Of a DNA stretch of 64,000 nucleotides, positions 44,086 to 53,542 are shown in pieces. The position numbers were made by a program, and so were the translations under genes. This DNA is from Algibacter luteus. Lineage in GTDB: Bacteria; Bacteroidota; Bacteroidia; Flavobacteriales; Flavobacteriaceae. Below the pieces are notes generated by a model. It had not been told where the DNA came from. It worked only from the letters and a program-made list of their open reading frames with translations, and did not search any database. How positions within the stretch are numbered: the stretch's first letter is position 1; each line of letters begins with the position of its first letter. The stretch is from assembly GCF_900141715.1 (NCBI RefSeq), contig NZ_FQYK01000003.1, positions 227,847-291,846 of the forward strand, given 5' to 3'.

Positions 44086-45288
44086 TTATAGTAATGTTTT
44101 GTATAGTTCTTCAACTTGTTTAGCTATGGCTACCCAGTCAAAATAGTCTTCAACACGTTTTCTACCATTTTTTGCCATGGTTTCCCTTAACGCCTCGTTG
44201 CTTATTACTTTATTGATACCTTCTGCTAAATCTCTAGAAAATTTATCTGGGTTTATAGGTTCAAAAGGCGCTTCGGTTTGTTGTTCTAATGGCACTAGTA
44301 TGCCAGTTTCTCCATCAACCACCACCTCTTTAATACCGCCTACAGCACTTGCAACTACAGCCGTATTACAAGCCATAGCCTCAATGTTTATGATGCCAAA
44401 TGGTTCGTAAATTGATGGGCAACAAAACACATCGGCATGCGAGTATAACTGAATAATTTCTTCTTTAGTTACCATTTTATCAATCCATATCACATTATCT
44501 CGCGACTTTTTAACCTCGTTCACTGCGCTTTCCATTTCCTTGCCAATTTCTGGTGTGTCTGGAGCTCCGGCACAAAGCACTATTTGTGTGTCTGGATCTA
44601 AATATTTTATAGCGTTTACCAAATGAATAATTCCTTTTTGGCGCGTTATTCTTCCAACAAAAAGCACATAAGGCTTGTTTTTATCGACCTTATATTCGTC
44701 TAAAGTAGAAGATTTTGAAGTTTGAACATATTGTTGAAGGTTGATACCATTATAAATAACCTTTACTTTATTTTCGTCTACATTAAAATGTTTAATAACA
44801 TCTTCTTTTGTTTCTTCTGAAACTGCAATTAAGGCATCAGCCATTTCAATGGCTGTTTTTTCAACCCAGGAAGAAGCATCATAACCGCGCCCAAGTTGTT
44901 CGCGTTTCCAAGGGCGTAATGGTTCCAGTGAATGTGTGGTAATTACTAAAGGTGTGCCATAGCATAATTTTGAAACGATTCCTGCAAAGTGTGCATACCA
45001 AGTATGGCAGTGTACCACATCTGCATCAACAACATCGGCATTCATGTGAAGCGAGGTGCTAAGTGTTTTAAAAACCGATTTTAATTTATCGTCAGCATCT
45101 TTAAAAATGCCATCCTCAAATGGAAATCCTTTTACACTCAATGAACCTTCGTTTGAGTTTTGGTCCCCAAAGCATCTAACTTCTAAATCCATTAATTTAG
45201 ACAACTCGTCGGCTAAATATTCAACATGTACTCCTGCGCCACCATATACGTATGGAGGAAATTCTCTTGTGTAAAAAAGTGCTTTCAT
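44086..45288 (-). CDS. glgA: GT4 glycogen synthase of actinobacterial type (GlgA/GlgM, probable maltose-1-phosphate synthase)
   Basis: At 400 residues this is shorter than classical GT5 GlgA (about 480) and lacks its KTGGL start. It opens instead with FYTREFPPYVYGGAGVHVEYL, the start of the GlgA family found in Corynebacterium and Mycobacterium. The C-terminal Rossmann domain carries VGRITRQKGI and the GT4 EX7E motif EPFGIINIE (E295, E303). The mycobacterial member, GlgM, makes alpha-maltose-1-phosphate from ADP-glucose and glucose-1-phosphate. It is first in an operon with glgC, glgE, mak and glgB, which fits that role better than direct glucan elongation. Exact specificity is inference. Confidence 0.88.
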   Translation of the reverse strand: MKALFYTREFPPYVYGGAGVHVEYLADELSKLMDLEVRCFGDQNSNEGSLSVKGFPFEDGIFKDADDKLKSVFKTLSTSLHMNADVVDADVVHCHTWYAHFAGIVSKLCYGTPLVITTHSLEPLRPWKREQLGRGYDASSWVEKTAIEMADALIAVSEETKEDVIKHFNVDENKVKVIYNGINLQQYVQTSKSSTLDEYKVDKNKPYVLFVGRITRQKGIIHLVNAIKYLDPDTQIVLCAGAPDTPEIGKEMESAVNEVKKSRDNVIWIDKMVTKEEIIQLYSHADVFCCPSIYEPFGIINIEAMACNTAVVASAVGGIKEVVVDGETGILVPLEQQTEAPFEPINPDKFSRDLAEGINKVISNEALRETMAKNGRKRVEDYFDWVAIAKQVEELYKTLL

Positions 45289-45375
45289 AAAAATCTAAAA
45301 ATTAAGTTACAGTTGGGTAACAATAACCCATTTATAATTTATCGCGCAAAGTATATGAGTGCGCTTATAAACATA

Positions 45376-45409
45376 CAAAATTATTGTTAATAACTTTGTT
45401 GAAATCAAA
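45376..45409 (-). promoter_or_regulatory. Candidate promoter of the glg operon
   Basis: CAAAATTA (45376-45383; minus TAATTTTG) fits the -7 element, and CAAA (45406-45409; minus TTTG) fits the -33 element at 22-bp spacing. The predicted leader is about 80 nt before the glgA/glgM start at 45288. Confidence 0.55.
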
Positions 45410-45518
45410 TTTTTAAAGAAAAAAAGGCAGATAATAAGATTATTGAAATAATCATTAAAAAAAACGAATTGATAGGGCTTTTTAGTTACAATAATTCAAA
45501 AACTATTTTGTTTTAAAC

Positions 45519-45547
45519 AAAAAAAGGCTTCAGTTTCTATTCAAGCC
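45519..45547 (-). terminator. Intrinsic terminator of the T9SS protein gene
   Basis: On the minus strand GGCTT and AAGCC flank a 12-nt loop and are followed directly by seven T residues. It lies about 80 bp after the stop of the upstream gene. Confidence 0.75.
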
Positions 45548-45625
45548 AAATGTTAAGACAATAATTAATCAATATAAAATTTATATATTAAATATAGAAT
45601 GAAAGTATTCATTAAAAACGCTTTT

Positions 45626-48046
45626 CTATTTTTTAATTAGCTTTTTTGAAACGGTGAGCCCGTTATCAGTCGTTCCTTTTATAATATATATACCTTTTGA
45701 AAGGGCTTTTACTGAAATGGAATTTGCTTTATTGCCGAGTACTTTTCTTCCATTTATGTCAAAAATATTAATTGATGTAATACTTTTATCTGAAAAAGCC
45801 ACATGATTGTTTGCGGGGTTTGGGCTAATTGATATTTTTTTTGTTTGATTTTTACTATTAGCACTCAATGAAACTTGAGAAATATCTACTCCTTTTTTTA
45901 TTAGGATGCCGTAATTAGTTAACAGCACCAAAATAGCCTGTGTTTCACTATATTGTTTGAAGATTGTTTTCCTAATAGTAATGTCATAGGGTAAATTATT
46001 ATCTAAACTCGCAATGGTTGTTTCAGGGATATCTATAATATCCTTTTCAATTTGGCTTTTACTAGAAGTTTTCGAACTTACTTCGTAATCTTTATCAAAT
46101 AGGCGTTTCAGGGATAATTCAGTTGTTTTAGATGCTCTGCCTCCAAGCCACATCATAAATAAATCAGCAATATCTGTAGCTTCTGCATCTGATATTTCGG
46201 TTTTAACTAAATTTAATGTTTTATCTGGCTGCCCATCATTGTCAAAATCAAATGTTTTCGAATCAGTGTCTGATTCCTTTTTTGCCTCTATAGTATTTTC
46301 GTCTAAAGGAAAAACAGATACAGCGTTTACTGGGTCTTCTTGAATAATTTCTGGATCTAAAATGGTATAGGCACTGTAGGATTCATCGTAACTTGAAGTT
46401 ATATTTCCCGTAGTTTGTTTTAACCAATTTACAACTTCCCGGTTTATGCCTCCAGAAGCATTTGTTTTTACTCCTACCATAGAGATTACTCCTGTGTTCG
46501 GATTTTCGGAGGCGCCAAATTTAACATCTTTAGTTTTGTCTCTATTAATAGTGAATATTTCTTCAGAATTACCAAAAACACCAGTTGTAGTATTGAAAGG
46601 CGTTTTAAAAAGAAGATAGTTAAAGGCATTATCAAAACCTTTATGAACTAAAGTAGCATCACCGTTACTTGAAGTTAGAGTTGCTTTTTTTGTTGAAATA
46701 GCTAAATAATTAGGGATACTATGATTATGACTTGTTAGGTTTCTGTCCTTATCAACAATTACCCACCCATCATTATTCTCTACTACAAATTTATCATTCA
46801 CTGAAACCACGCTAAAGGCGTTTTTACCTGGTGAGGGCGTAACTTCTGAAATACTACCAAAAGCACCAGTAAATGCATCATTTTTATGTTGTGCAAGTAT
46901 TAATAACCTTTCCCCTCTTGTCATACCAATAAAAATGGAGTCAGCGGGATTAATAATATCAATATCTGATATATATGACGAATCCGCTTTTTCTGGGCTA
47001 TTTAAATAATTAATATTCATATTTAAGCAGGTAGATGTGGTTGTGTTAAATTGAGTTAGAGTACCGTTTTGAGGAAATGTCCACTGTCCGCTATAAACAT
47101 TTCCATCTCCACCAAATGAACAGGTACTATAAATATTTTCGTCTAAACAGTTAGTGCCATCTTCTTTGTAATTTGTCCATGTGCATGAATTGTAATTAAC
47201 AATGCTAATCCCATTAATAGTAGCACTATTAGGTTTGGAGTTACGAACTAAAATATCGTTGCTTTTAGGGTCTAAGCTTATTTCGTAAACAGTAATTGGG
47301 CTTGCCGCGTTACAATTAGTAATGGTTCCATTTGGTTCCAGTCTATCTAAACCTTGAAAATGGCCAATAAATAAATTATCGTTAGAATCTATAGCAAAAG
47401 TGTTTATAAAGTTACTTGTTAGGCTTGAATTGGAAGTTGTATAATTATTCCAAGTAGTTGTTGCTTTTTCTAATTCCCATAGGCCATTGTTTGCTCCAGC
47501 AAAATAAGTTTTTGTTCCAGAATTATTTTCAATTATATCTTGTGGTTTAAATGTAGTGGAAACTTCAGTTTCAAAAACACCATTGTTGAATTTTTGATAT
47601 CCAAAAGCATCTTCCTTAAAGATATATAAAGAACCATCTTTAGCATAAGTTATTTCTAAATCAAAAAATTGGTTTGTTGATTCACCAATGGTTAAATCAG
47701 AACTATCATAGGTATACTTAGATACGCTTGTGCCGTTATAAACGGCAATTCCCTTCTTTAACGTAAAAGCGATATCATTACTTGTAGGGTCTAATGCCAT
47801 TCCTCTTACATCACCAATTGATGGGTCTTGACTTGTAAGGTTTAAAAAATCAGTAACTGAATTAGAGGAGGTGTTGTATTTTATATATCCAATATCTGTA
47901 GTTAAGTGTAATTCGTTTGCGTTAACATTATCAGGAAGTATTTTGGTAATTTCAGAAGGCTTGTTAAGTAAATACCAATCATTAGTTTGTGATATAATAG
48001 TTGAAAAATAAAGTAGGAATATTACAAACAGGAATCTATTTTTCAT
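45626..48046 (-). CDS. T9SS-exported beta-propeller surface protein (type A sorting tail)
   Basis: This 806-residue protein has a signal peptide (MKNRFLFVIFLLYFSTIISQ). Its long N-terminal region resembles two-component-regulator propeller blades (IGDVRGMALDPTSNDIAFTLKKGIAVYNG; FINTFAIDSNDNLFIGHFQGLDRLEPNG). A middle region (about 400-720) is unassigned and includes DFDNDGQPDKTLNL, a calcium-binding-like EF-hand or dockerin style stretch. The end (about 735-806, ISPNPANNHVAF, INIFDINGRKVL, GIYIIKG) is the Por secretion system tail. It should be displayed on or released from the cell surface. No enzymatic motif was seen. It is monocistronic, with its own terminator. Confidence 0.85.
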   Translation of the reverse strand: MKNRFLFVIFLLYFSTIISQTNDWYLLNKPSEITKILPDNVNANELHLTTDIGYIKYNTSSNSVTDFLNLTSQDPSIGDVRGMALDPTSNDIAFTLKKGIAVYNGTSVSKYTYDSSDLTIGESTNQFFDLEITYAKDGSLYIFKEDAFGYQKFNNGVFETEVSTTFKPQDIIENNSGTKTYFAGANNGLWELEKATTTWNNYTTSNSSLTSNFINTFAIDSNDNLFIGHFQGLDRLEPNGTITNCNAASPITVYEISLDPKSNDILVRNSKPNSATINGISIVNYNSCTWTNYKEDGTNCLDENIYSTCSFGGDGNVYSGQWTFPQNGTLTQFNTTTSTCLNMNINYLNSPEKADSSYISDIDIINPADSIFIGMTRGERLLILAQHKNDAFTGAFGSISEVTPSPGKNAFSVVSVNDKFVVENNDGWVIVDKDRNLTSHNHSIPNYLAISTKKATLTSSNGDATLVHKGFDNAFNYLLFKTPFNTTTGVFGNSEEIFTINRDKTKDVKFGASENPNTGVISMVGVKTNASGGINREVVNWLKQTTGNITSSYDESYSAYTILDPEIIQEDPVNAVSVFPLDENTIEAKKESDTDSKTFDFDNDGQPDKTLNLVKTEISDAEATDIADLFMMWLGGRASKTTELSLKRLFDKDYEVSSKTSSKSQIEKDIIDIPETTIASLDNNLPYDITIRKTIFKQYSETQAILVLLTNYGILIKKGVDISQVSLSANSKNQTKKISISPNPANNHVAFSDKSITSINIFDINGRKVLGNKANSISVKALSKGIYIIKGTTDNGLTVSKKLIKK

Positions 48047-48249
48047 AATTTATATTTTATTTAATAAAATAATAGGTTTTGAAAATAGATAGAATAAGGA
48101 CTATATTTAAAAGGTACAATCTAATTTTTTAAACGACGATTAATAATCGTTGAATGACCAAAAAACCAAGACTAATTGGACAAACCAAAATTAAAAATTA
48201 ATTGAAATTGAATAGCAGAATTTAGATTTATGAGCGAAATTTTCTGAAA

Positions 48250-50046
48250 TTAATCATTCAGCTTTAATACTGCCATAAATGCTTGCTGCGGAATCTCGAC
48301 ATTTCCTACTTGACGCATACGCTTTTTACCTTTTTTCTGCTTTTCAAGAAGCTTACGCTTACGCGAAATATCACCACCATAACATTTAGCAGTAACATCT
48401 TTACGAAGTGCTTTTATGGTTTCACGCGAAATAATTTTAGCACCAATAGCTGCTTGGATAGGAATATCGAACTGTTGGCGTGGAATTAACTCTTTAAGTT
48501 TTTCGCACATTTTTCGTCCTATAAATTGTGCGTTATCGGCATGTATTAAAGCAGAAAGCGCATCTACCGGTTGTGCATTTAATAAAATATCTAAACGCAC
48601 TAATTTTGATGGTTTCATGCCAATTGGATGATAATCAAAAGAGGCGTAACCTTTAGATACTGTTTTTAGTCTGTCGTAAAAATCGAAAACTATTTCTGCT
48701 AAAGGCATTTCAAAAGTAAGCTCAACACGTTCTGGTGTTAAATAGGTTTGATTGGTGATAATACCTCGTTTTTCAATACACAAAGACATCACATTACCAA
48801 CAAAATCGGCTTTTGTAATGATGGTTGCTTTGATATATGGTTCTTCAACGCGGTTTACAGTTGATGGTTCTGGTAAATCGGAAGGGTTGTTAACCACAAA
48901 GGCTTCATCTGGATTTTTGTTTGTATAGGCGTGATAAGATACGTTGGGAACGGTTGTTATTACCGTCATATCAAATTCACGTTCTAAACGTTCTTGAATA
49001 ATTTCCATATGCAACATGCCTAGGAAACCACATCGGAATCCGAATCCTAATGCCGCTGAACTCTCCGGAGAGAACACCAACGACGCGTCATTTAACTGCA
49101 GCTTTTCCATTGAGGCACGAAGCTCTTCATAATCTTCAGTATCAACAGGGTAGATACCTGCAAAAACCATTGGTTTTACATCTTCAAAACCTTCAACTAT
49201 ATTGGTTGTTGGTTTTGCATAATCGGTAATGGTATCACCTACCTTTACCTCTTTGGCTGTTTTAATACCTGTAATTAAGTAGCCTACATCTCCTGTTTTT
49301 ACACTTTGTTTTGCTACTTGAGTTAGTTTTAAAGTTCCAACTTCATCGGCGTAATAATCTTTATTCGTGGCAACAAATTTAATGTGCTGTCCTTTTTTTA
49401 TTTCACCATTGAATACTCTAAAATAGGTTTCAATGCCTCTGAAAGTGTTATAAACTGAATCGAAAATTAAAGCTTGTAACGGTGCGTCTGGATCACCTTT
49501 TGGTGCAGGAACACGTTTTATAATGGCTTCAAGAATATTATCTACTCCAAAACCTGTTTTGCCACTGGCGTGAATAACTTCTTCTGGGTTACAACCTAAT
49601 AGGTCTACAATATCATCAGTTACCTCTTCTGGGTTGGCACTTGGTAAATCTACTTTATTTAAAACGGGAATAATTTCCAGATCGTTTTCTAAAGCTAAAT
49701 ATAAATTAGAAATGGTTTGCGCTTGAATACTTTGAGCTGCATCAACAATTAACAATGCACCTTCGCAGGCTGCAATTGATCGAGAAACCTCATATGAAAA
49801 ATCTACATGACCAGGAGTATCAATAAGGTTCAAAATATATTTTTCACCTTCATATTCATAATCCATTTGTATGGCGTGCGACTTAATGGTAATACCACGT
49901 TCGCGCTCCAAATCCATACTGTCTAGTAATTGGTCTTGCTTTTCTCTAGCGGTTACAGATCCTGTAAAATCTAATAAACGGTCGGCAAGTGTACTTTTAC
50001 CATGATCAATATGTGCAATGATGCAAAAATTTCTAATATTCTTCAT
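48250..50046 (-). CDS. lepA: Elongation factor 4 (LepA)
   Basis: From the ATG at 50046 this is a 598-residue translational GTPase, the normal LepA length. G motifs are AHIDHGKST (G1), [12 protein letters not shown] (G3) and NKVDLPSA (G4). LepA-specific parts follow: the EF-G-like domains, [14 protein letters not shown], and the C-terminal domain with [25 protein letters not shown]. It acts on ribosomes, affecting back-translocation or initiation. An in-frame start ten codons earlier is rejected because it falls inside a -7 promoter element (50074-50081). Confidence 0.97.
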   Translation of the reverse strand: MKNIRNFCIIAHIDHGKSTLADRLLDFTGSVTAREKQDQLLDSMDLERERGITIKSHAIQMDYEYEGEKYILNLIDTPGHVDFSYEVSRSIAACEGALLIVDAAQSIQAQTISNLYLALENDLEIIPVLNKVDLPSANPEEVTDDIVDLLGCNPEEVIHASGKTGFGVDNILEAIIKRVPAPKGDPDAPLQALIFDSVYNTFRGIETYFRVFNGEIKKGQHIKFVATNKDYYADEVGTLKLTQVAKQSVKTGDVGYLITGIKTAKEVKVGDTITDYAKPTTNIVEGFEDVKPMVFAGIYPVDTEDYEELRASMEKLQLNDASLVFSPESSAALGFGFRCGFLGMLHMEIIQERLEREFDMTVITTVPNVSYHAYTNKNPDEAFVVNNPSDLPEPSTVNRVEEPYIKATIITKADFVGNVMSLCIEKRGIITNQTYLTPERVELTFEMPLAEIVFDFYDRLKTVSKGYASFDYHPIGMKPSKLVRLDILLNAQPVDALSALIHADNAQFIGRKMCEKLKELIPRQQFDIPIQAAIGAKIISRETIKALRKDVTAKCYGGDISRKRKLLEKQKKGKKRMRQVGNVEIPQQAFMAVLKLND

Positions 50047-50073
50047 AAGGACATCTCTATAAAAAAGATTTTG

Positions 50074-50081
50074 CAAATATA
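50074..50081 (-). promoter_or_regulatory. Candidate -7 element of lepA
   Basis: CAAATATA reads TATATTTG on the minus strand and matches TAnnTTTG. It lies 28 bp upstream of the ATG at 50046, which decides between the two possible starts. No clear -33 element was found. Confidence 0.5.
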
Positions 50082-50121
50082 GTTGAAATATTCAGCTATT
50101 TCGCGAATATTTCAAAAGCTA

Positions 50122-51219
50122 TTAATCTTGCCATTCAGCAATAAAAAGATTCGTGTCTCTTCCGCCACCGTTATTTCTATTTGATGAAAATGCTAAATAT
50201 TTCCCATCGTTTGAAAACACAGGAAAGGCATCAAAAGTTTCACTATGAGTAACGCGCTCTAAGTTTTTACCATCTATATCAATTAGGTATAAATTAAACG
50301 GAAAACCGCGCTCAGCTTCAAAATTTGAAGAGAATAATATTTTTTTACCTGAAGGATGAAAAAACGGACTCCAATTGGCATTTCCTAAATCGGTTAATTG
50401 TCTTAAATCGTTTCCATCAGCATTACAAATATACAACTCCATATCGGTTGGTTCTACTAATCCTTCAGCCAATAAATCTTTGTATTCTTTAATTTCTTGT
50501 TCCGTTTTTGGGCGAGACGAACGGAAAATGATTTTGGTACCATCTGGCGAAAAGAAAGCACCACCATCATAACCTAGTTCATCAGTTATTTGCTTTACAT
50601 CGGTGCCATCAAGATTCATGGTGTATAATTCTAAATCGCCACTTCTAGTTGAGGTGAATACAATTTTATCACCTTTGGGCGATACAGTCGGTTCTGCATC
50701 ATAACCTTTTTCGTGAGTTAATTGTTTCACGATATTGCCTTCTAAATCGGCAACAAAAATATCGAAGGTATCATAAACAGGCCAAATGTATTTACCATTT
50801 TTTCGTAATGGGGTGTCTGGACAATTTTCATCTCCTAAATGTGTTGATGCATAAATAATATGTTTGTTGTCTGGCAAAAAATAAGAACAAGTTGTACGCC
50901 CTTTACCTGTAGATATCATTGGAGGCATGTTGTCTTTAAAAGTTTCGCCAACATTAATTAAAAACATTTGGTCGCAACTTACATTCCAGTTTTTGTTATT
51001 AGATTGAAACACAATTTGTTTATCGTCAAAACTCCAATAAGCTTCAGCATTATCGCCTCCAAAAGTAATTTGCTTAATGGATTTAAAATGAGTTTCTCCC
51101 GGGAAAATTAGCGAGTCCGTAGTTTCTTGAACTTGCACTGTTTTTTCAGGGTTTTCTTTTTTTTCATTTTTACATGCAAAAACTAAAAACAACAAAGCAA
51201 CTAAGTATATCTTATTCAT
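50122..51219 (-). CDS. TolB-like PD40 beta-propeller lipoprotein
   Basis: This 365-residue protein has a lipoprotein signal (LLFLVFAC, cysteine at 16). It contains a series of PD40/WD40-like repeats of the TolB type, for example GYDAEPTVSPKGDKIVFTST, GYDGGAFFSPDGTKIIFRS, NWSPFFHPSGKKILFSS and FDAFPVFSNDGKYLAFSS. It should be a periplasm- or surface-facing six-bladed propeller. TolB itself pairs with Pal and TolA, but no tol-pal genes are adjacent, so this is a stand-alone homologue of unknown partner. It is transcribed divergently from an M28 peptidase gene with overlapping candidate promoters in the 54-bp gap. Confidence 0.88.
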   Translation of the reverse strand: MNKIYLVALLFLVFACKNEKKENPEKTVQVQETTDSLIFPGETHFKSIKQITFGGDNAEAYWSFDDKQIVFQSNNKNWNVSCDQMFLINVGETFKDNMPPMISTGKGRTTCSYFLPDNKHIIYASTHLGDENCPDTPLRKNGKYIWPVYDTFDIFVADLEGNIVKQLTHEKGYDAEPTVSPKGDKIVFTSTRSGDLELYTMNLDGTDVKQITDELGYDGGAFFSPDGTKIIFRSSRPKTEQEIKEYKDLLAEGLVEPTDMELYICNADGNDLRQLTDLGNANWSPFFHPSGKKILFSSNFEAERGFPFNLYLIDIDGKNLERVTHSETFDAFPVFSNDGKYLAFSSNRNNGGGRDTNLFIAEWQD

Positions 51220-51243
51220 TCTGAAAAATTTATAAGTAATGTT

Positions 51244-51251
51244 TAAATTTG
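51244..51251 (+). promoter_or_regulatory. Candidate -7 element of the M28 peptidase gene
   Basis: TAAATTTG matches TAnnTTTG and lies 22 bp upstream of the ATG at 51274. It faces the minus-strand element at 51254-51261 with only 2 bp between them. No TTG was found at the expected upstream spacing. Confidence 0.45.
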
Positions 51252-51253
51252 AA

Positions 51254-51286
51254 CAAAATTAATATTTATAACTATGAAATACTCAA
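51254..51286 (-). promoter_or_regulatory. Candidate promoter of the TolB-like gene
   Basis: CAAAATTA (51254-51261; minus TAATTTTG) fits the -7 element, and CAA at 51284-51286 gives a TTG at 22-bp spacing. The upstream element would lie inside the start of the divergent gene. Confidence 0.45.
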
Positions 51287-52497
51287 TAGCGCTTCTTTTT
51301 TTGTTTTTACTGAATTCTTGCAAAGAAGAACCTGTTAAAATAGTTTCGATAAAAGATGATGTTACATTTTTATCTGATGATGCTCTAGAAGGCAGGCAAA
51401 CCGGAACCGAGGGCGAAAAAGCCGCTGCAGATTATATCGCGAAGCGTTTTGAAAATTTAGGTTTAGAGGCCAAAGGAACAAACGGTTATTATCAAAATTT
51501 CACGTTTAAACCTAAAACCAATCCGCATCAAACAGTAAATTATACCGTGAAAGATGGCGATAGTACCATAACAGGAACAAATGTTTTAGGGTTTTTAAAT
51601 AGCAATGCTGATAATACCATTGTTATTGGTGCGCATTTCGATCATTTGGGTTATGGCGCTGAAGGTTCTCTTCATAGAGGTGAAAAAGCCATTCATAATG
51701 GTGCCGATGATAATGCCAGTGGCGTTGCCGTTATGCTAAATTTGGCTGATAAATTAAAAAATAAAAACACCAACAACAACTACTTGTTTATGGCATTTTC
51801 GGGTGAAGAAATGGGTTTGTTAGGTTCTAATTATTTTGTAAAAAACGCAACCATTGACACCCAAAAAATTAATTATATGATTAATATGGATATGGTTGGA
51901 CGATTAAAAGCCGACAGTACGCTTGCGGTTTATGGCGTTGGTACATCACCTATTTTAAAACAAACCTTAAACGCACATAATAGTACTTTTAAATTAATCC
52001 AGAAAGAATCGGGAATAGGCCCAAGCGACCACACATCGTTTTACAATGCCGATATTCCTGTGTTGCACTTTTTTACGGGTCAGCATGAAGACTATCACAA
52101 ACCAACCGACGATTTTGATAAACTGAATTATGAAGGGATGACAACCATTTCGAATTATATTTTTGAAGTCATTTCAGATTTAGATAACAACGGCAAATTA
52201 CCGTTTAGAAAAACAAAAAACGAAAGTGAAGAAACACCACGATTTAAAGTCGGCCTAGGTGTTATTCCAGATTATATGTTTGATGGAAAAGGCATGCGTA
52301 TTGATGGCATTAGTGAAGACAAACCTGCACAAAAAGCAGGATTACAAAAGGGCGATATTGTTATAAAATTAGGTGACAGTACTGTGACAGATATGATGAG
52401 CTACATGAAAGTGCTATCAACTTTTGAAGCTGGAGATAAAACTGAGGTTACAGTTGATAGAAACGGCAAAGAGGTAAAGGCCACCATTCAATTTTAA
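51274..52497 (+). CDS. M28 family zinc peptidase lipoprotein with PDZ domain
   Basis: This 407-residue protein has a lipoprotein signal (LFLLNSC, C16). The M28 aminopeptidase core shows GAHFDHLG (H121, D123), NGADDNASGVA (D145), FSGEEMGLLGS (E178, E179), NMDMVGR and HKPTDD (H275). A protease-associated-like N-terminal region is short. A PDZ domain occupies about 325-405 (ISEDKPAQKAGLQKGDIVIKLGD). It is an envelope-anchored di-zinc aminopeptidase, perhaps directed to particular peptides by its PDZ domain. A DUF4345 membrane-protein gene follows 9 bp downstream and is probably co-transcribed. Confidence 0.92.
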   Translation: MKYSIALLFLFLLNSCKEEPVKIVSIKDDVTFLSDDALEGRQTGTEGEKAAADYIAKRFENLGLEAKGTNGYYQNFTFKPKTNPHQTVNYTVKDGDSTITGTNVLGFLNSNADNTIVIGAHFDHLGYGAEGSLHRGEKAIHNGADDNASGVAVMLNLADKLKNKNTNNNYLFMAFSGEEMGLLGSNYFVKNATIDTQKINYMINMDMVGRLKADSTLAVYGVGTSPILKQTLNAHNSTFKLIQKESGIGPSDHTSFYNADIPVLHFFTGQHEDYHKPTDDFDKLNYEGMTTISNYIFEVISDLDNNGKLPFRKTKNESEETPRFKVGLGVIPDYMFDGKGMRIDGISEDKPAQKAGLQKGDIVIKLGDSTVTDMMSYMKVLSTFEAGDKTEVTVDRNGKEVKATIQF

Positions 52498-52506
52498 ACG
52501 TTTTAA

Positions 52507-52899
52507 ATGATTAAAACCAAACAGGATATTATCAATAAAATACACCTGATAATTTCGGTCGTAATTGTGGTTCCTGTAGCTTTTGTTTATGGTTTTAATC
52601 CAGATTGGCAATTCGATATTCACTTAAATACTACAGACGAACACAACTTTTTTAAAGCGATAATGGGTTTGTATTTAGGGTTTTCTGCACTTTGGATCTT
52701 GGGTGTTTTTAAAGAACGATATCTAAAATTAGCCCTAATAAGTAATCTTATTTTTATGCTAGGATTGGGTTTGGGCCGACTGTTAAGTTTGTTACTAGAT
52801 GGAGCACCAACATTTGCCTACCTATTTGGAACTTTTGCTGAATTATTTTTAGCCTTTTATGGCATATGGGTGCTTAAAAACCTAAAATTAAATTCCTAA
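52507..52899 (+). CDS. DUF4345 family small membrane protein
   Basis: This 130-residue protein has four membrane helices (about 10-29, 47-66, 72-94, 103-124). The sequence FFKAIMGLYLGFSALWILGVF and the later LGLGRLLSLLLDGAP fit the DUF4345 family. No function is known for the family. It follows the M28 peptidase gene by 9 bp. Its 3' end overlaps the end of the convergent lipoprotein gene by 12 bp. Confidence 0.8.
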   Translation: MIKTKQDIINKIHLIISVVIVVPVAFVYGFNPDWQFDIHLNTTDEHNFFKAIMGLYLGFSALWILGVFKERYLKLALISNLIFMLGLGLGRLLSLLLDGAPTFAYLFGTFAELFLAFYGIWVLKNLKLNS

Positions 52900-53421
52900 A
52901 ACTTTAGCATCAACTTTAAAAGTGGCAAAAAAGTCGATGTCATAGAATTCCGAAGTCGTTTCATCTGCTACGGCCGCTATTCTGAGTTTAAAAGCATCTT
53001 CTTGCAGATAGTTTTTTAATTCAACATTAATAGTATTTAATTCAAGACTATTAGCGTTGGTATTTTGAATATCAAATAAATTAGCAATTTCAACCTCTTC
53101 AACATTTTCGGTACTTATGTAGATTTGAATATATTTTAAGAAATTAAAATTCCCTGTTTCTGGAGACGAAATTACCAGCTTCAAACTTTTTAGTTTAATG
53201 CTTTCAATACCATTGGCATTGGTGTTATTATTTTCAAAAGTAGTTTCAGTGTTTGTTTCAATGTCCGATGTAAAAAGACTCACCGGCACACCCACAACGG
53301 GTACGGGGTTTAATGTATAGCTTGTATCGTAGTCTAAATCAAACTTCGTTAGTTCATCAACAACATCACAGTTTAGCAACGGTAAAAAGAACAATATTAG
53401 TAAGTAACACTTGGCTTTCAT
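52888..53421 (-). CDS. Hypothetical lipoprotein
   Basis: This 177-residue protein has a clear lipoprotein signal (MKAKCYLLILFFLPLLNC, lipobox cysteine C18). The mature part is rich in Asn, Thr, Glu and Val, with predicted beta-strands (GIESIKLKSLKLVISSPE, YIQIYISTENVEEVEIANL, VELKNYLQEDAFKLRIAAV, YDIDFFATFKVDAKVLGI). This pattern suggests a single small beta-sandwich domain. I do not recognise a family. It overlaps the convergent DUF4345 gene by 12 bp at the 3' end and stands alone upstream, 121 bp from the chosen dusB start. Confidence 0.75.
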   Translation of the reverse strand: MKAKCYLLILFFLPLLNCDVVDELTKFDLDYDTSYTLNPVPVVGVPVSLFTSDIETNTETTFENNNTNANGIESIKLKSLKLVISSPETGNFNFLKYIQIYISTENVEEVEIANLFDIQNTNANSLELNTINVELKNYLQEDAFKLRIAAVADETTSEFYDIDFFATFKVDAKVLGI

Positions 53422-53519
53422 AGATAATAATTTCGTGTAAATATAAACATTTAAAGGCTAGATTATTAGCCTTTACGTATTTACAACGGTGTGTGGCTTA
53501 AATAAATTAATAAAACCTG

Positions 53520-53527
53520 TATTTTTG
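53520..53527 (+). promoter_or_regulatory. Candidate -7 element of dusB
   Basis: TATTTTTG matches TAnnTTTG. It lies 15 bp upstream of a GTG at 53543 and argues against the in-frame GTG at 53489, which would be upstream of the promoter. Confidence 0.5.
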
Positions 53528-53542
53528 CAAAAAAAAGAATTC

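Larger units (their letters stand above)
45289..45625. other. Intergenic region with glg operon promoter and upstream terminator
   Basis: This 337-bp gap contains no gene. It holds the terminator of the T9SS protein gene (45519-45547), the candidate glg promoter (45376-45409), and in the glg leader two small dyads: TGGGT/ACCCA at 45314-45330 and GCGC/GCGC at 45344-45364. Confidence 0.6.

Noticed and set aside
48135-48151. Terminator of lepA (ACGATT/AATCGT hairpin)
   Set aside because: The stem is only 6 bp, about 100 bp from the stop, and has no clear T run on the minus strand. Left unannotated.
53489-53542. Longer DusB N-terminus from a GTG at 53489
   Set aside because: The extension spans the -7 element at 53520-53527 and is not like DusB. 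The GTG at 53543 gives the family length.
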